Shown here: positions 33,690-43,448 of the stretch, one piece after another
Position numbering within the stretch: position 1 is the stretch's first letter
How the letters are laid out: each line of letters opens with the position of its first letter
Assembly (NCBI GenBank): GCA_021234155.1
Contig: JAJEKV010000059.1
Location: forward strand, 7,632,779-7,696,778
From: Isoetes taiwanensis
Taxonomy: Eukaryota; Streptophyta; Lycopodiopsida; Isoetales; Isoetaceae
Length of the DNA stretch: 64,000 nt
Direction: 5' to 3'
Made by a program: the position numbers and the translations under genes
The notes under the pieces: model-generated
The model's input: only the letters and a program-made list of their open reading frames with translations
Databases searched by the model: none
Told to the model about the DNA's origin: nothing

Positions 33690-33935
33690 ACCATGCCCTT
33701 TCCCGAATATGACCCTTAAGTTTCTATTGCAATAAAGAGTTTGGAGATGCGCTTAGACCCGGTACAAATAGAGTCCCCTCCACTTAATGTGAAGTTGACA
33801 TATGACCTTGACTAAGCGACACCTCAGTTTTGTAATCTACTTTGTACTCAGAAAGGTATAAAGGTGAGTTTGGACCCGACGCACCTGGTCCTCTCCACTC
33901 AAAGTGGAGCCGACCGTGTCCTTGACCAAAATCTC
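33690..33935 (+). repeat. ~125-bp tandem duplication
   Basis: The blocks TTTGGAGATGCGCTTAGACC...CCTTGAC and TGAGTTTGGACCC...TCCTTGACC are diverged copies sharing TCCCCTCCACTTAA-like cores. No gene. Confidence 0.55.
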
Positions 33936-33939
33936 TACC

Positions 33940-35160
33940 TTTTTTTCCATTATCCTAATTTATATTACATCTAGACTACTAAATACAAGAAACATTCACT
34001 CACATGCGATGGTGTCGCAATTGAAGCCTTCCGTGGTGGCAAGACAGTGTCAATCGACCTCCTAGCCATCTCTAAGCGCCGCTCAGAGGCCAGCCTACGA
34101 CCATGGCGATCCATATAGGTTGCAATAGAAATTGTAGGCAGTGGTAGAAGAAAAGCAACAAAGGCACTAGGCGAGCAAGAGGAGCAAAAAATAACAATGC
34201 GACCCCCGAAGCAAGCACTGTTTCATTATTTATGGACTTTCCCCAAGTCCATACGTCTCCGAAATTGAGTCAAATTTCTAAAATATGATGGTTTTTTAAA
34301 TAGAAGGACGGAATTTTTCGGAAGCGTCTTTGGTAGGTGATATGGCGAAGCTTTTTCTATTAAGCCAAGGACAAGCCCGCCCAACTTCAGCGGTCAAGCA
34401 AAAGCGGCGTCCCCGTGTGTGTGGTGTTGCTAGTGAGGCTTTGTTTTGCAAATGCATGCGGCATAGATTCATAACGAAGCGGTGAGAATGGTTGAAGCGA
34501 GGCGCCGGGTATGGATTCACAATGGCCGAAATGCAGTCCCATATCGGTGGCGAGATCTTAGCCCACGCGAATCAATTGCGGGTTGAGGTGCGAGAATGAG
34601 ATAAATCGAGAATGGAAGAAAGCGAAATCGATTAGGCGGGTCATGAAGCTCCTCAGGTGGGGATGGGTTGTTAAAGGACAACAATTATCAACTCACTAGG
34701 GTGGAGTTGGAAGCTTCCACGATATCATTGAAGCGACTTGTCTGGGGGGGAGGCCACGAAGAGGCTACTCAAATTAGAGGATGTTTGGCTACACAACTCA
34801 TTCGGACCATTATTTAAGAAGCTTTATAAAAAGGAGAAAAGGCGTGAAGATTTGGTAACCAAGCTCATTGTCAACACTCCTCACTCGATCCTTGAATTGG
34901 ATGAATGGCTGGACTGTATAGCGAAATTACATTGATGAGTTCGATCGGGGTGATCTTATTCAAGTCGAACTAGCCATTGGTGGCCTTTTGCCCTGATATT
35001 TTCTACTTTGTATTCTGTTTTTGTCGAACTACCTATGTCGAGGCATCTTGTTTTATTTGGTTTTATAATATGTGTATGACATCTATGTAATGCATTTCTT
35101 AATGAATGGAACCGGTTCTATCTATTTTTATGATGGAGCATAGGCCACAATCCTAGACAC
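33940..35160. other. Unassigned DNA before the palindrome region
   Basis: Plus-strand frame 34738-34935 (LEDVWLHNSFGPLFKKLYKK, 65 codons) and minus-strand frame 34296-34520 have plausible composition but no recognised family. This is likely transposon-derived. Confidence 0.35.
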
Positions 35161-35175
35161 CAATTTGTTTTGTGG

Positions 35176-36108
35176 AAATTGGGCGCCAATTTTTGCCCTC
35201 GTAGTCGTCTGAACAAAGTTTAATACTAGCCTCCAAAGGAAATAGGGCGGCCGCCCAATTTCGTTAGACTTGCGAGAAAATACAAATACAGACTGTCACA
35301 AATATAATTAATCCAACTTGAAAACTATGCGACCAAGTGTGGATGCTACCTATAACGATCATTTCAGGATATAAATTCTTATGAACTTATGAAATACATC
35401 TCATAGATTGTAATTATTGGTGATTTTGTCAATCTCATAAAAGCGTCGCTCGGAACCCAAACAATATGGATAGTAACATGGTACTCGCCGGGGGAGTCTT
35501 TCGGTCGACCAGTAGCTATACCATGCAGCCAGGTATCAAGGGTGATCCCTTTGATAATGCATGCATGAAGGTCGTCGAAAGTCATGAGGCAAGTGAGGGT
35601 GTCCAAATGCTCTGGAGGTGGAGGCAATTGGGACCTCTGAAGAACTCTAGCAGGGCGGCGAGACATTGCAAAGGGCTGTGCTATGCAATCGAATGCGGCA
35701 ATACTTATAGCCAAGTAATTATTGATGAAGCACTGTAGTAACATTATTGGTACATATTTGGTAGTAAGTATATCCAATAATTATTGTGTATAATACCAAC
35801 AATAATTTTGGTTGGTATAAATATATACTTCATGTTCAACTGCTCGCACTGATAGCCTTAAGGTTCAAATTGGGCGCCCGCCCAATTTCCATGAGGGAAC
35901 TCTTCTAGTGCAGGGAAATTTTCGACATGTATTTATTTTCTTGGTCAATGTACATAAGTTTTTTTCAGTCAATTTCATTATAAAAACCTATATAGTGAGT
36001 AACAGTGGTGCGAAATTGGGCGCCCGCCCAATTTGCACCCCCGTGCTCACTCTAAACACATATACCGCGAGTGTCGGAGATCTTGCGAAGCAATTAGGCA
36101 GCCCAATT
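35176..36108. repeat. Dispersed single copies of the AAATTGGGCG palindrome
   Basis: Copies of AAATTGGGCG...CGCCCAATTT occur at 35867-35888 and 36013-36034 in identical 22-bp form, with variants at 35176-35196, 35240-35261 and near 36091-36108. The flanking DNA is unrelated between copies. The same core makes up three tandem arrays further right. Confidence 0.85.
35379..35777 (-). CDS. Hypothetical frame, 132 codons
   Basis: A minus-strand frame lies between two palindrome copies, with segments CLMTFDDLHACIIKGITLDT and GEYHVTIHIVWVPSDAFMRL. Amino-acid composition is protein-like. No family is recognised. It may be part of the minus-strand transposon ORFs that follow at 36.1-40.4 kb. Confidence 0.35.
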   Translation of the reverse strand: MDILTTKYVPIMLLQCFINNYLAISIAAFDCIAQPFAMSRRPARVLQRSQLPPPPEHLDTLTCLMTFDDLHACIIKGITLDTWLHGIATGRPKDSPGEYHVTIHIVWVPSDAFMRLTKSPIITIYEMYFISS

Positions 36109-36150
36109 TGCACCCCCCTAAAAGGTGCTAACAAAACATACTCCTTGTGC

Positions 36151-36877
36151 TCAAGGGTCCACCCCTTCGGTGGCGTTGTTGTGTGGCAGCTTAATCTTTC
36201 TTCTCCCCACTTTGTGCTTGCTTAAGGAGTTCCATCGGCGTGGAATTCTTGATTGGTTAAGCGTAAGCGTCGAGGGAGCATCCTTCTCAATTTCCATTTC
36301 AACATCATCCTCCTTCTCATTTTCCTCGTCCTCCTGCTCAACTTCCTCCTCCTCCTTCTCAACTTCCTCGTCCTCCTTCTCAACTTCCTCGTCCTCCTTC
36401 TCAACTTCCTTCTCCTTTTCGACATCCTTTTCTTGCTCTGATGGTAGCGGGTCCACAGGTTGAGCTTCTTGTGTCTCCAAGACAACAGAAGGTTCTCCAT
36501 CCTTGAGGAGTAGCTGCGTAAACTTCGAGCTACCCTCGATCACATCTTGGGTGCACACTAATGTAGTGCCCGCCAAAGCATTAATGTTATCCTTCTTCTT
36601 TCTAAAGAAAGACGTCCTTTGCTCCAAAACACGCAACCTTTCTCAAATGGTGCGTGGCGAGAATCTTTAGACAACCCGGGAGAGTGGATTGCAACTCTTG
36701 CACCCGTTTGTGCGGGAATGGACAAGGAGGTGGAGGAGTGGACACTACAGCACTTGCCTTGGAGCCGCTTGTTTTCTTTTTACCCTCTGCTATTTTTTGC
36801 AATGCACGGGCTCTCGATTTCTTCTCATCCAGCATTACTTCGAGTTGATCAAAAATCTGAGTAAGTTTAAGCTGCAT
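36151..36877 (-). CDS. Acidic coiled-coil protein fragment, transposon ORF?
   Basis: 36877-36602 reads FDQLEVMLDEKKSRARALQK, a Pro-rich stretch (STPPPPCPFPHKRVQ), and LATHHLRKVA. A shift to the next frame then gives RVLEQRTSFFRKKKDN, VCTQDVIEGSSKFTQ, and a Glu-rich repeat. At DNA level the acidic part is a 24-bp tandem (about 36330-36412). The two frames fit end to end, so one frameshift breaks a longer protein. The product would be a nuclear-style acidic protein. No family recognised; it is read as one of several minus-strand ORFs of a large transposon. Confidence 0.45.
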
Positions 36878-37289
36878 ATTCTCATCACTCTCAAAGGCGG
36901 TGGCTTTATACCCTTAAGCACATAGGCTGCGGCTAAAGGATCCTCGAGAGAAGAAATCAAGGACCTTTGCATCCCTCAAGCATAAATTTCGGGACAAGGT
37001 ATGTGCATGTCCTAGAATCTAATTGATGTGGCAAAAGGGCACCCGCCTCTCCTGCCACACTCTTGTCACCCCAAGGCCGATACAACCCGGTATCTTTGAA
37101 GCAAAAGTACAACCGTTATAAGTGGCATTGAAAAGAAATAGACGCCCCTTGAGACCCACAGGTTTTAAATCATGTTACTGCTGCGCACTCATGATCGGGG
37201 AGGTTCTTCTCTATGTCCTCCACTTCTTTCAAGTCTTTGGGGAACTTGGAATACTCTTTGAGGATGGTCCGCATCGTTGAAGCATAGAT

Positions 37290-38290
37290 TCAGTCATTCA
37301 TTGCGGGGCAGTTGCGGTCTCTGGCCACATACATTACAAAGCGAGAGTCTGCAGCTTTCATGAACACGAGAGGAAGGGTTTCTCTTTTTAGGATCATTAT
37401 GCGCTCCCACCCATACCACGACTCCCCGTCTATAGTCTTCATGGCGGACAAGCATTCACTCAAGCGATCTGGGTGATAAAGATCGTGATCCAATATAATT
37501 GCTGGTCCGTAAGTAAGCACCTTGATCTGGTCCAAGAACTTCCGGTAATCCTCCATGCTCCATTTCTTGATATTTACTGAAATCACATCCAACAAACCGG
37601 AAGCGGTATTGACCACATCAATGACATTCCCGGAGGGGGACGACGGTAGCATTTGAATGATTTTGATCCCTCTTCCACTTGTCCCCGCGGATACTCATTA
37701 ACCTTCGGGATAAGAGCCTTTGGAAGGTTAAGCTTTTACGCCTCCTTGCGGCTATCAACCCAATCACCTACCTTTGTTGGCGAACATCAACATCAAATTC
37801 TCCGTGAATATAGGATGAATTTTCCTCAAATCGGTCATGTTGTCAACATGAAGCTTTTCACATCTTTGAGATATTTAAGGAGTGCATGCTCGGCGGTTGC
37901 CAATCTTCTTGATTTCGCTTTGCCGCGATTTTCATGACCGCCTTCGATTATAATTTTTGGTGGTCTTTATATGCGTGGTGGGCTGTCATAATCTCTGTCA
38001 AAAGTCTTTGCGGATCCATTGGATGCATGGACTTTAAAGGTCGGCACTTGTTATTAAGTGAACATTCTTAGGCGGTCCTTTACCACTATCGTCTCACCCA
38101 ATTCATCTTTTAGCTGGTCTTCATAGAATAAGCGAGCCACTTGTAGGCACATATTCCAAGTTTAGGTCATCCGGTACCGCGAAGTAATCGTAGTCTCGCA
38201 TGCTAAGCTTCTTCAATGTACGCCCTTCGCTATAGCGAGCCAATCTACTCGCACATTTGAAATATCTGATCATAAAAATTTAGCAATGCA
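37290..38290 (-). pseudogene. Transposon-like ORF fragments, minus strand
   Basis: 37652-37290 reads MEDYRKFLDQIKVLTYGPAI, then ESWYGWERIMILKRETLPLV and ADSRFVMYVARDRNCPAMND. Near 38275-38110 another frame reads RLARYSEGRTLKKLSMRDYD and YDYFAVPDDLNLEY. The composition is protein-like but no conserved domain is recognised, and frames are interrupted. These pieces lie between palindrome arrays and probably derive from one element with 36151-36877 and 38783-40410. Confidence 0.4.
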
Positions 38291-38329
38291 CAAGCTAACA
38301 TGCAATGCACATGAGGGCCCGGCGCAAAT

Positions 38330-38762
38330 TGGAAGCCCTTAATTTCATAGGCGAGGCTATGCAATTTAACATGCTATATTCACATGGGGCCAACCCAAAT
38401 TGAGGCCCGCCCAATTTCATAGACAAGGAGATGCAATTTGACATGCTATATTCACATGGGGCCAGCAAAATTGAAACCAGCCCAATTTCATAGACAAGGA
38501 GATGCAATTTGACATGCTATATTCACATAGGGCCAACCCAAATTGAAACCAAATTTCATACCCCCAAATTGCGGATGCAATTTAATATGTGTCATGTAGT
38601 ATCACGGCATCTGAAATGGGCCGCCCCAATTTCAAACCCAGCGGATGCAATTTAACATGTGTCATGTAGTATCACGGCATCTGAAATTGGGCAGCCCAAT
38701 TTCATAGCCAAACATTTGCCGAAAACATGGGAGGCCTCCCAAATTGGGCCCCCCAATTTGAT
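38330..38762. repeat. Palindrome array I (~78-bp then ~70-bp units)
   Basis: Three units of about 78 bp share GAGATGCAATTTGACATGCT and TATTCACATGGGGCC and each carry a degenerate CCAAATTG...CCCAATTT core. Two units of about 70 bp with CATGTAGTATCACGGCATCT follow, ending in AAATTGGGC-GCCCAATTT forms. The core resembles the palindrome of arrays II and III while the spacer is different. Confidence 0.85.
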
Positions 38763-38782
38763 GGCCAAAAGATTTATGAAAA

Positions 38783-39231
38783 AAAAAAAGCGGTTTGCAT
38801 CCACAATTAGAAATGACTTCTTGAATATCGCTATCTTGGGATAGTCCACGCTTTCCTTTCTTGACTTTCCATAGAATGCCCATTGATTCCCCTAAAATTT
38901 CTCTTGTATTTGTTGAGTAGACATCGATGGATAGTATTCTTGGTGATATCGTTGCTCTCTGGCTGACCTTCACATATTCGATGGGGGTGAGGTTCCCCCG
39001 CCCGACCTGACATTTTCTTTTGGCGTGAAAGAAAAGATAAGATCTTTCGGATGAGCCCTTTCTGGCCCATTCCAACGCTGGTTGACAAGAATTTGGGCAA
39101 GCTGCGGTAGTGTGATTGCCATTTACAATCCGAGTTCTGCATTGTCCAAATCGGTGGCCTTCTTCCACCCGATTACCGTCCCGATGGCGGATCAAAGGGT
39201 ACAACATCCGCTGGGGTGGATGCATCTGCAC
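38783..39231 (-). CDS. Hypothetical transposon frame
   Basis: The minus-strand frame opens at 39231 and reads RHRDGNRVEEGHRFGQCRTR, TTAACPNSCQPALEWARKGS, and LTPIEYVKVSQRATISPRIL. It runs leftward into palindrome array I, where the reading is meaningless. It has one C-x3-C pair but no recognised family. The frame in 39142-38831 is an overlapping alternative. Confidence 0.35.
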
Positions 39232-39960
39232 ATTAATAAATGATTCATAGAGTGTATCAACATGTTGCGGGTGATGACCTGCGGGTCATATTTGCGGTGC
39301 TTGATGCATTTTGAAGATATCCACCTCTATTTGAATTCAACACCAAGAGGATAGATCCTTTCCACATGCTTAATGTTGATCAATGCGGTTTGGGACAGCT
39401 CACGTTTGCTTTCTTGAGTCAGCGCCCGCCCGGATGTCGAGCACTTCACAATTTGCACATCGTCTTCACGTGAGCACATGTCGGTCCCACTCCCCCATCG
39501 GATGCACGATGTTGATGGTGGAGTAGGGTCTCTTCTTTTCTTAGGCGAGGAAGCTATTGCCTCGTCGCCGACTTAAGCTTTGTTCCTTGCTTTTTACGGT
39601 GGGGACTTTGTTCGGATACCTCCTGCGATCTAATGCTAACGTCCGGACTCGTGATGTTCTTCCCATACCACCAAGAATCGGGTTTTGGAGTTGATGTTTA
39701 CGATCTTTTCTTCTTAGGAACCTTTTCGATGACACGGCCAGTGGGGTTTCTCTGTCCCCTTGATTCCGTCACCCTTCTTAGGAACTCCATAGCGTGATCT
39801 CAACCCGCGCCGTGTCATAGACCTTTGGTTGGCTCTTCCCATGATACTCGTGTAAAGGGCCTTTGATCGATTTTGTTTGTGATCGGTATGCAGCATGTCT
39901 AAGCGTATTAAATCCATCTATAATATCTCCCCGTTTGGTGAGTCCGGATCTCTCAAGGCT

Positions 39961-40410
39961 TTACGTGAAGAAGGCGGGACCCGACCCTTGGCGACACGAA
40001 TGTGAAGCCTCGGTGATGCTTGCATGCATTAGCTGAGGATTGTAAGTCCCAAAGGGTAACCTGTATCCTTGAAATGACTTATCAAGCACGTCCTCTACGA
40101 CAACCTCTAACTCGTTGGCCATCTCAGTGCTCACGGACATGTCGATTGCTATACCTGCATTCTGTGTCCTCCGAGTCCCGGGCTCAGCAAAGTACAGGCA
40201 CAGATCCTTGAGGTGATTCGTGCTAGACCCAGGGTGGATATTGCCTACCTCTATGCACCAAGTAAATTTATCTGCTACGGCAGTCATTAGTTCCGGGACG
40301 ACTTCAATACCATTGAATTCCCTCCTCTGCTTCCTTTGCTTTGCGGCAAATGCCCATTATAGCGGAGGGCGGATCACGGTGCACGTCGCGGTTTGTTTAG
40401 TTCTTGCCAT
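39961..40410 (-). pseudogene. ORF beginning with the exact H3 N-tail (MARTKQTA), unknown body
   Basis: An ATG at 40410-40408 opens MARTKQTATCTVIRPPL, then a TAA at 40359-40357, and the same frame continues WAFAAKQRKQRREFNGIEVV, LMTAVADKFTWCIEVGNIHP, and VSTEMANELEVVVEDVLDKS, ending at 39961. The first eight residues equal the histone H3 N-terminus, which carries the K4 methylation site. Nothing after residue 8 resembles H3, so this is not a normal histone gene. The body is unrecognised and has a basic AAKQRKQRRE stretch. Without the in-frame stop it would be a 149-codon frame. It sits 110 bp from palindrome array II. It could be a captured H3 5' end, mimicry, or chance. Confidence 0.5.
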
Positions 40411-40520
40411 GGGTGCTGCATAACATCAATCATGAATCCCATTAGTGGTGTGTCAAACAATTAGAAGAGCAATTTGCCAGAGCAGAGGAGATTACAAAAC
40501 TAACCAAAGATTGCAAGAGG

Positions 40521-40985
40521 TCCCAAATTGGGCCCCCCAATTTGCGAATGAAGGAGATTACAAGAAGAGAGAAGCCCGAGGGTCCCAAATTGGGCGCCCG
40601 CCCAATTTGCCAGAGCAGAGGAGGTTACAGGAAGAGAGAGGCCAAAGGGTCCCAAATTGGGCGCCCGCCCAATTTGCCAGAGCAGAGGGTCCCAAATTGG
40701 GCGCCCAATTTGCCCAATTCTGGGTGCGAGGAGATTACAAGAAGAGAAAAAGCAGGGTCCCAAATTGGGCTCCCAATTTGCCGCAGAGGAGGTTACAAGA
40801 AGAGAGAGGCTGAGGGTCCCAAATTGGGCGCCTTAATTTGCCCGAGAGCGAGGAGGTTACAAGAAGAGAGAGGCAGAGGGTCCCAAATTGGGCGCCCGCC
40901 CAATTTACATGAGGTTACCTAGAAGAGAGACCTCCAAATGACTTACGAAAGCAAGAGCAGACAAATGGGCGCCCGCCCAATTTGC
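40521..40985. repeat. Palindrome array II (~60-80-bp units)
   Basis: Eight palindromes (starts near 40525, 40587, 40654, 40694, 40762, 40821, 40885 and 40961) each read AAATTGGGC-GCCCAATTT with small variations. The spacer contains GAGGAG(A/G)TTACAAGAAGAG and GGGTCCC. Plus-strand frames across it (122-126 codons) are repeat artefacts. A ninth half-copy is at 41093. Confidence 0.93.
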
Positions 40986-41199
40986 CCCAGCTTTGGGAGG
41001 TTAGAAAGCAGTAAGAAGGTTTAGAGCTTTGATAGATTTGGGCTACTCTCACCGACGGTTGATCCAAGGACTTATGAAGCCAAGAGGAGACAAATTGGGC
41101 CCATACGTGGTAATTAGAATGATCCAACGGGCCAAAGGGTTATTGGGTGCGGAGGAGACAACTTCGAGGTACAAAGTGACAACCAAGCGAGAGAGAGAG

Positions 41200-42250
41200 C
41201 GGCCCATATGATTGGGTGGACTCCTTAAGGCGATGGCTTATCTCTGCACTAATGTAAAGAACGAAGTTGAAGAAAAGAGCGTTACCTTTTCCTCCCTTCA
41301 CGGGTCGACTTTCCATGAAAGCAGTGGCACCTGGAAGCTAGCAGTCAGCGCTTGGAAGAAATCACTTTGAACCACGACAGCGCTGGTAGCTTGGATAAGC
41401 GCTTGGAAGAAATCGGTGTGAACACGATAGGCAAAATATGCTACGTGTCGGTAACCGAAGAAATCGATATGAACAGGCTCAAAGAATGCCTGAATGCGAA
41501 AAGGAATGGGCGGTTAGGTTTAACTGATGAGTGACAAGTGGCGACCATGCAAAAGAGGACCCTAAAAATAGGCGTTTTAAGTAAATATGGACCAAAGGAC
41601 GAGAACAATAAAAATAGACAGACTTTGCAATAAATGTGCGAAAAAGTAAAAGCGCTTTTTAAATTGACATACCGTCACGTATTGAAATTTAAATTTTAAA
41701 TTTTGAATTCTCCACGGCCTTGTAATTTCAAATTTATAGTGCGGTCCTTTGGTACATTTTCAATTTAAAATTAGGGCCCCACCAATATTTGATTTACGTC
41801 CACTTTGCATTTGAATTTGAATTTGAATATATATTGAACTATGGTGGGAGAATTGATTTTTGAAATACTCTCGAGGAAGCGGGCGCGGCTAAAGCCATTC
41901 GTTCTCTCACATTCTTGGGCAACAACTTCTTGGATGGATGGCGTCGCGATTCACCAAAGGTAGGTTTCTTTTGGTATATCGTTCATTCTTTGCTGGATTG
42001 GTATAGAACATTATTGATGATAAGATTAAACGGATAAAAAAGATAATTTTGAGAGATGTATGTTCGGTCCCCTCTATATTCTATCTCGGGTAGCATGGAA
42101 GCAGGGCCAAATGGGTGCCAAATGGGCGGATATACCTCCTGAATATGTATCATTCCTGGGTGCCTGCCTTAGAAAGAGTGGCTATGTTTCATTTATGTAT
42201 AGCACCTCAAGATTACTAGACCGGGGGAGCCCGTTTTTAGCGACTAAAGA
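41200..42250. other. AT-rich spacer between arrays II and III
   Basis: A small duplication of AGCGCTTGGAAGAAATC is at 41347-41370 and 41397-41420. The stretch 41690-41840 is built of AAATTT-type motifs. A 79-codon frame at 42060-42299 is unassigned and runs into the array. Confidence 0.4.
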
Positions 42251-42254
42251 AGCA

Positions 42255-42745
42255 CCTTGGGGGAGGAAATTGGGCGGATGTTCAATTTCAACTCCTTAAA
42301 GTTACTAGAGCAGGGAGCAAATTGGGCGCTCGCCCAATTTCAGCAGCTAAGAAACACTGCAACAGGGAGGAAATTGGGCGGCTGCCCAATTTCAACTCCT
42401 CAAAGTTACTATACCAGGGAGCAAATTGGGCGCTCGCCCAATTTCAGCAGCTAAAACACTGCAACAGGGTGGAAATAGGGCGGGTGCCCAATTTCAACTC
42501 CTCAAAGTTACTATACCAGGGAGCAAATTGGGCGCTCGCCCAATTTCAGCAAAAAAAACATCAAGAGGGGTGGAAATTGGGCGGCTGCCCAATTTCAACT
42601 TCTCGAAGTTACTAGACCAGGGAGCAAATTGGGCGCTCGCCCAATTTGAGCAGCAACAGGGAGGAAATAGGGCGGCTGCCCAATTTCACCTTTCCAATTT
42701 ACGTAACAACAGGGAGAAAATTGGGCGCCCGCCCAATTTCACCAT
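42255..42745. repeat. Palindrome array III (~104-bp units, two palindromes each)
   Basis: Each unit holds one GGAAATTGGGCGGCTGCCCA-type palindrome and one GCAAATTGGGCGCTCGCCCA-type palindrome, spaced by CAACTCCTCAAAGTTACTA and CAGCAGCTAA...CAACAGGG. Unit starts are near 42260, 42364, 42468, 42570 and 42660. The last palindrome, near 42717-42740, has the exact 22-bp form of the single copies at 35.9 and 36.0 kb. Confidence 0.94.
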
Positions 42746-42792
42746 CTAAGGAGCATGTGCTGTAACTTTGCTCTTGAACTGATTCATTTTTT

Positions 42793-43011
42793 TTGGTGCA
42801 GGAGGTGTACCTATTCAAAGATGGTCGGGCAGTTGGCAAAGGGACCATGGGAGCTAGGGAGAGATGCCACTTTAAAGACATCCCAGATGGACTTGTGAGT
42901 GTGGGTGTTCTAGCTGTCTTTGAGGGGCATCATGTTCTCTCTTGGCCTACTCGGCAACCAAGTACCTTAGGTGAGGCATTGGGTTCCTTCATTCTCACGG
43001 AGGGAAAGTGA
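42793..43011 (+). CDS. DUF8039-like transposon domain fragment
   Basis: The frame reads QEVYLFKDGRAVGKGTMGAR, HFKDIPDGLVSVGVLAVFEG and HVLSWPTRQPSTLGEALGSF. Plant transposon proteins with DUF8039 have a similar order: KDG--VG-G-V, P----VVV, and a TVG-AVG-FV-WP end. The fragment begins just after array III and is followed by frames without recognised content. It is a probable accessory ORF of a CACTA-type or related element. There is no true start, since a CAG acceptor-like sequence precedes it. Confidence 0.45.
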   Translation: MVQEVYLFKDGRAVGKGTMGARERCHFKDIPDGLVSVGVLAVFEGHHVLSWPTRQPSTLGEALGSFILTEGK

Positions 43012-43448
43012 TGTTCATGACTCGATGTAGTGGGCGTGCCCGTCGGCATCAAAAAGACAATGAGGGGGAAGCAACAGAGACACCATGTCGCTAACTAGGT
43101 ACACACCTCTTGGAGACCGATTTGTGAAATTTATCACTCTTGTCTTTGCCATCCCTGCCCGAAGGGATTTATATCCTTCACTTGGTCCGGGCGATGCGAT
43201 ATGTGACCCGGTTCTTGGGTATGAAGACCGTAGGGGTGTCTGATGCTTGAAGGCTTTCCCCCCGAAGAGAGGTGAACTTCCGGTGTCCGGCATGTTTGAC
43301 AATACCTAAAAGCGGGCATGCTTTTGAGGTGGAATAATGATCTAGTTAGGGTTTGTGGGGTGAAGGTGTCGGAAATTTTAAGTGCAAACGCCGATGGAAC
43401 AACATGATCTGACGTCGAGCCAGGCAGCCTTCGGAGATTGAAGCATCC

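Noticed and set aside
39961-40410. Bona fide histone H3 gene
   Set aside because: Only the first eight residues match; no RKSTGGKAPRK or histone-fold sequence follows.
35176-42745. CRISPR-like array interpretation of the regularly spaced palindromes
   Set aside because: Spacers within an array are near-identical, unit lengths vary, and the genome is clearly plant nuclear; no cas genes.
40445-42749. Plus-strand frames with repeated GPKLGA or NWALAQFQ peptides
   Set aside because: Read-through of palindrome arrays; the peptide repeat follows the DNA repeat in more than one frame.
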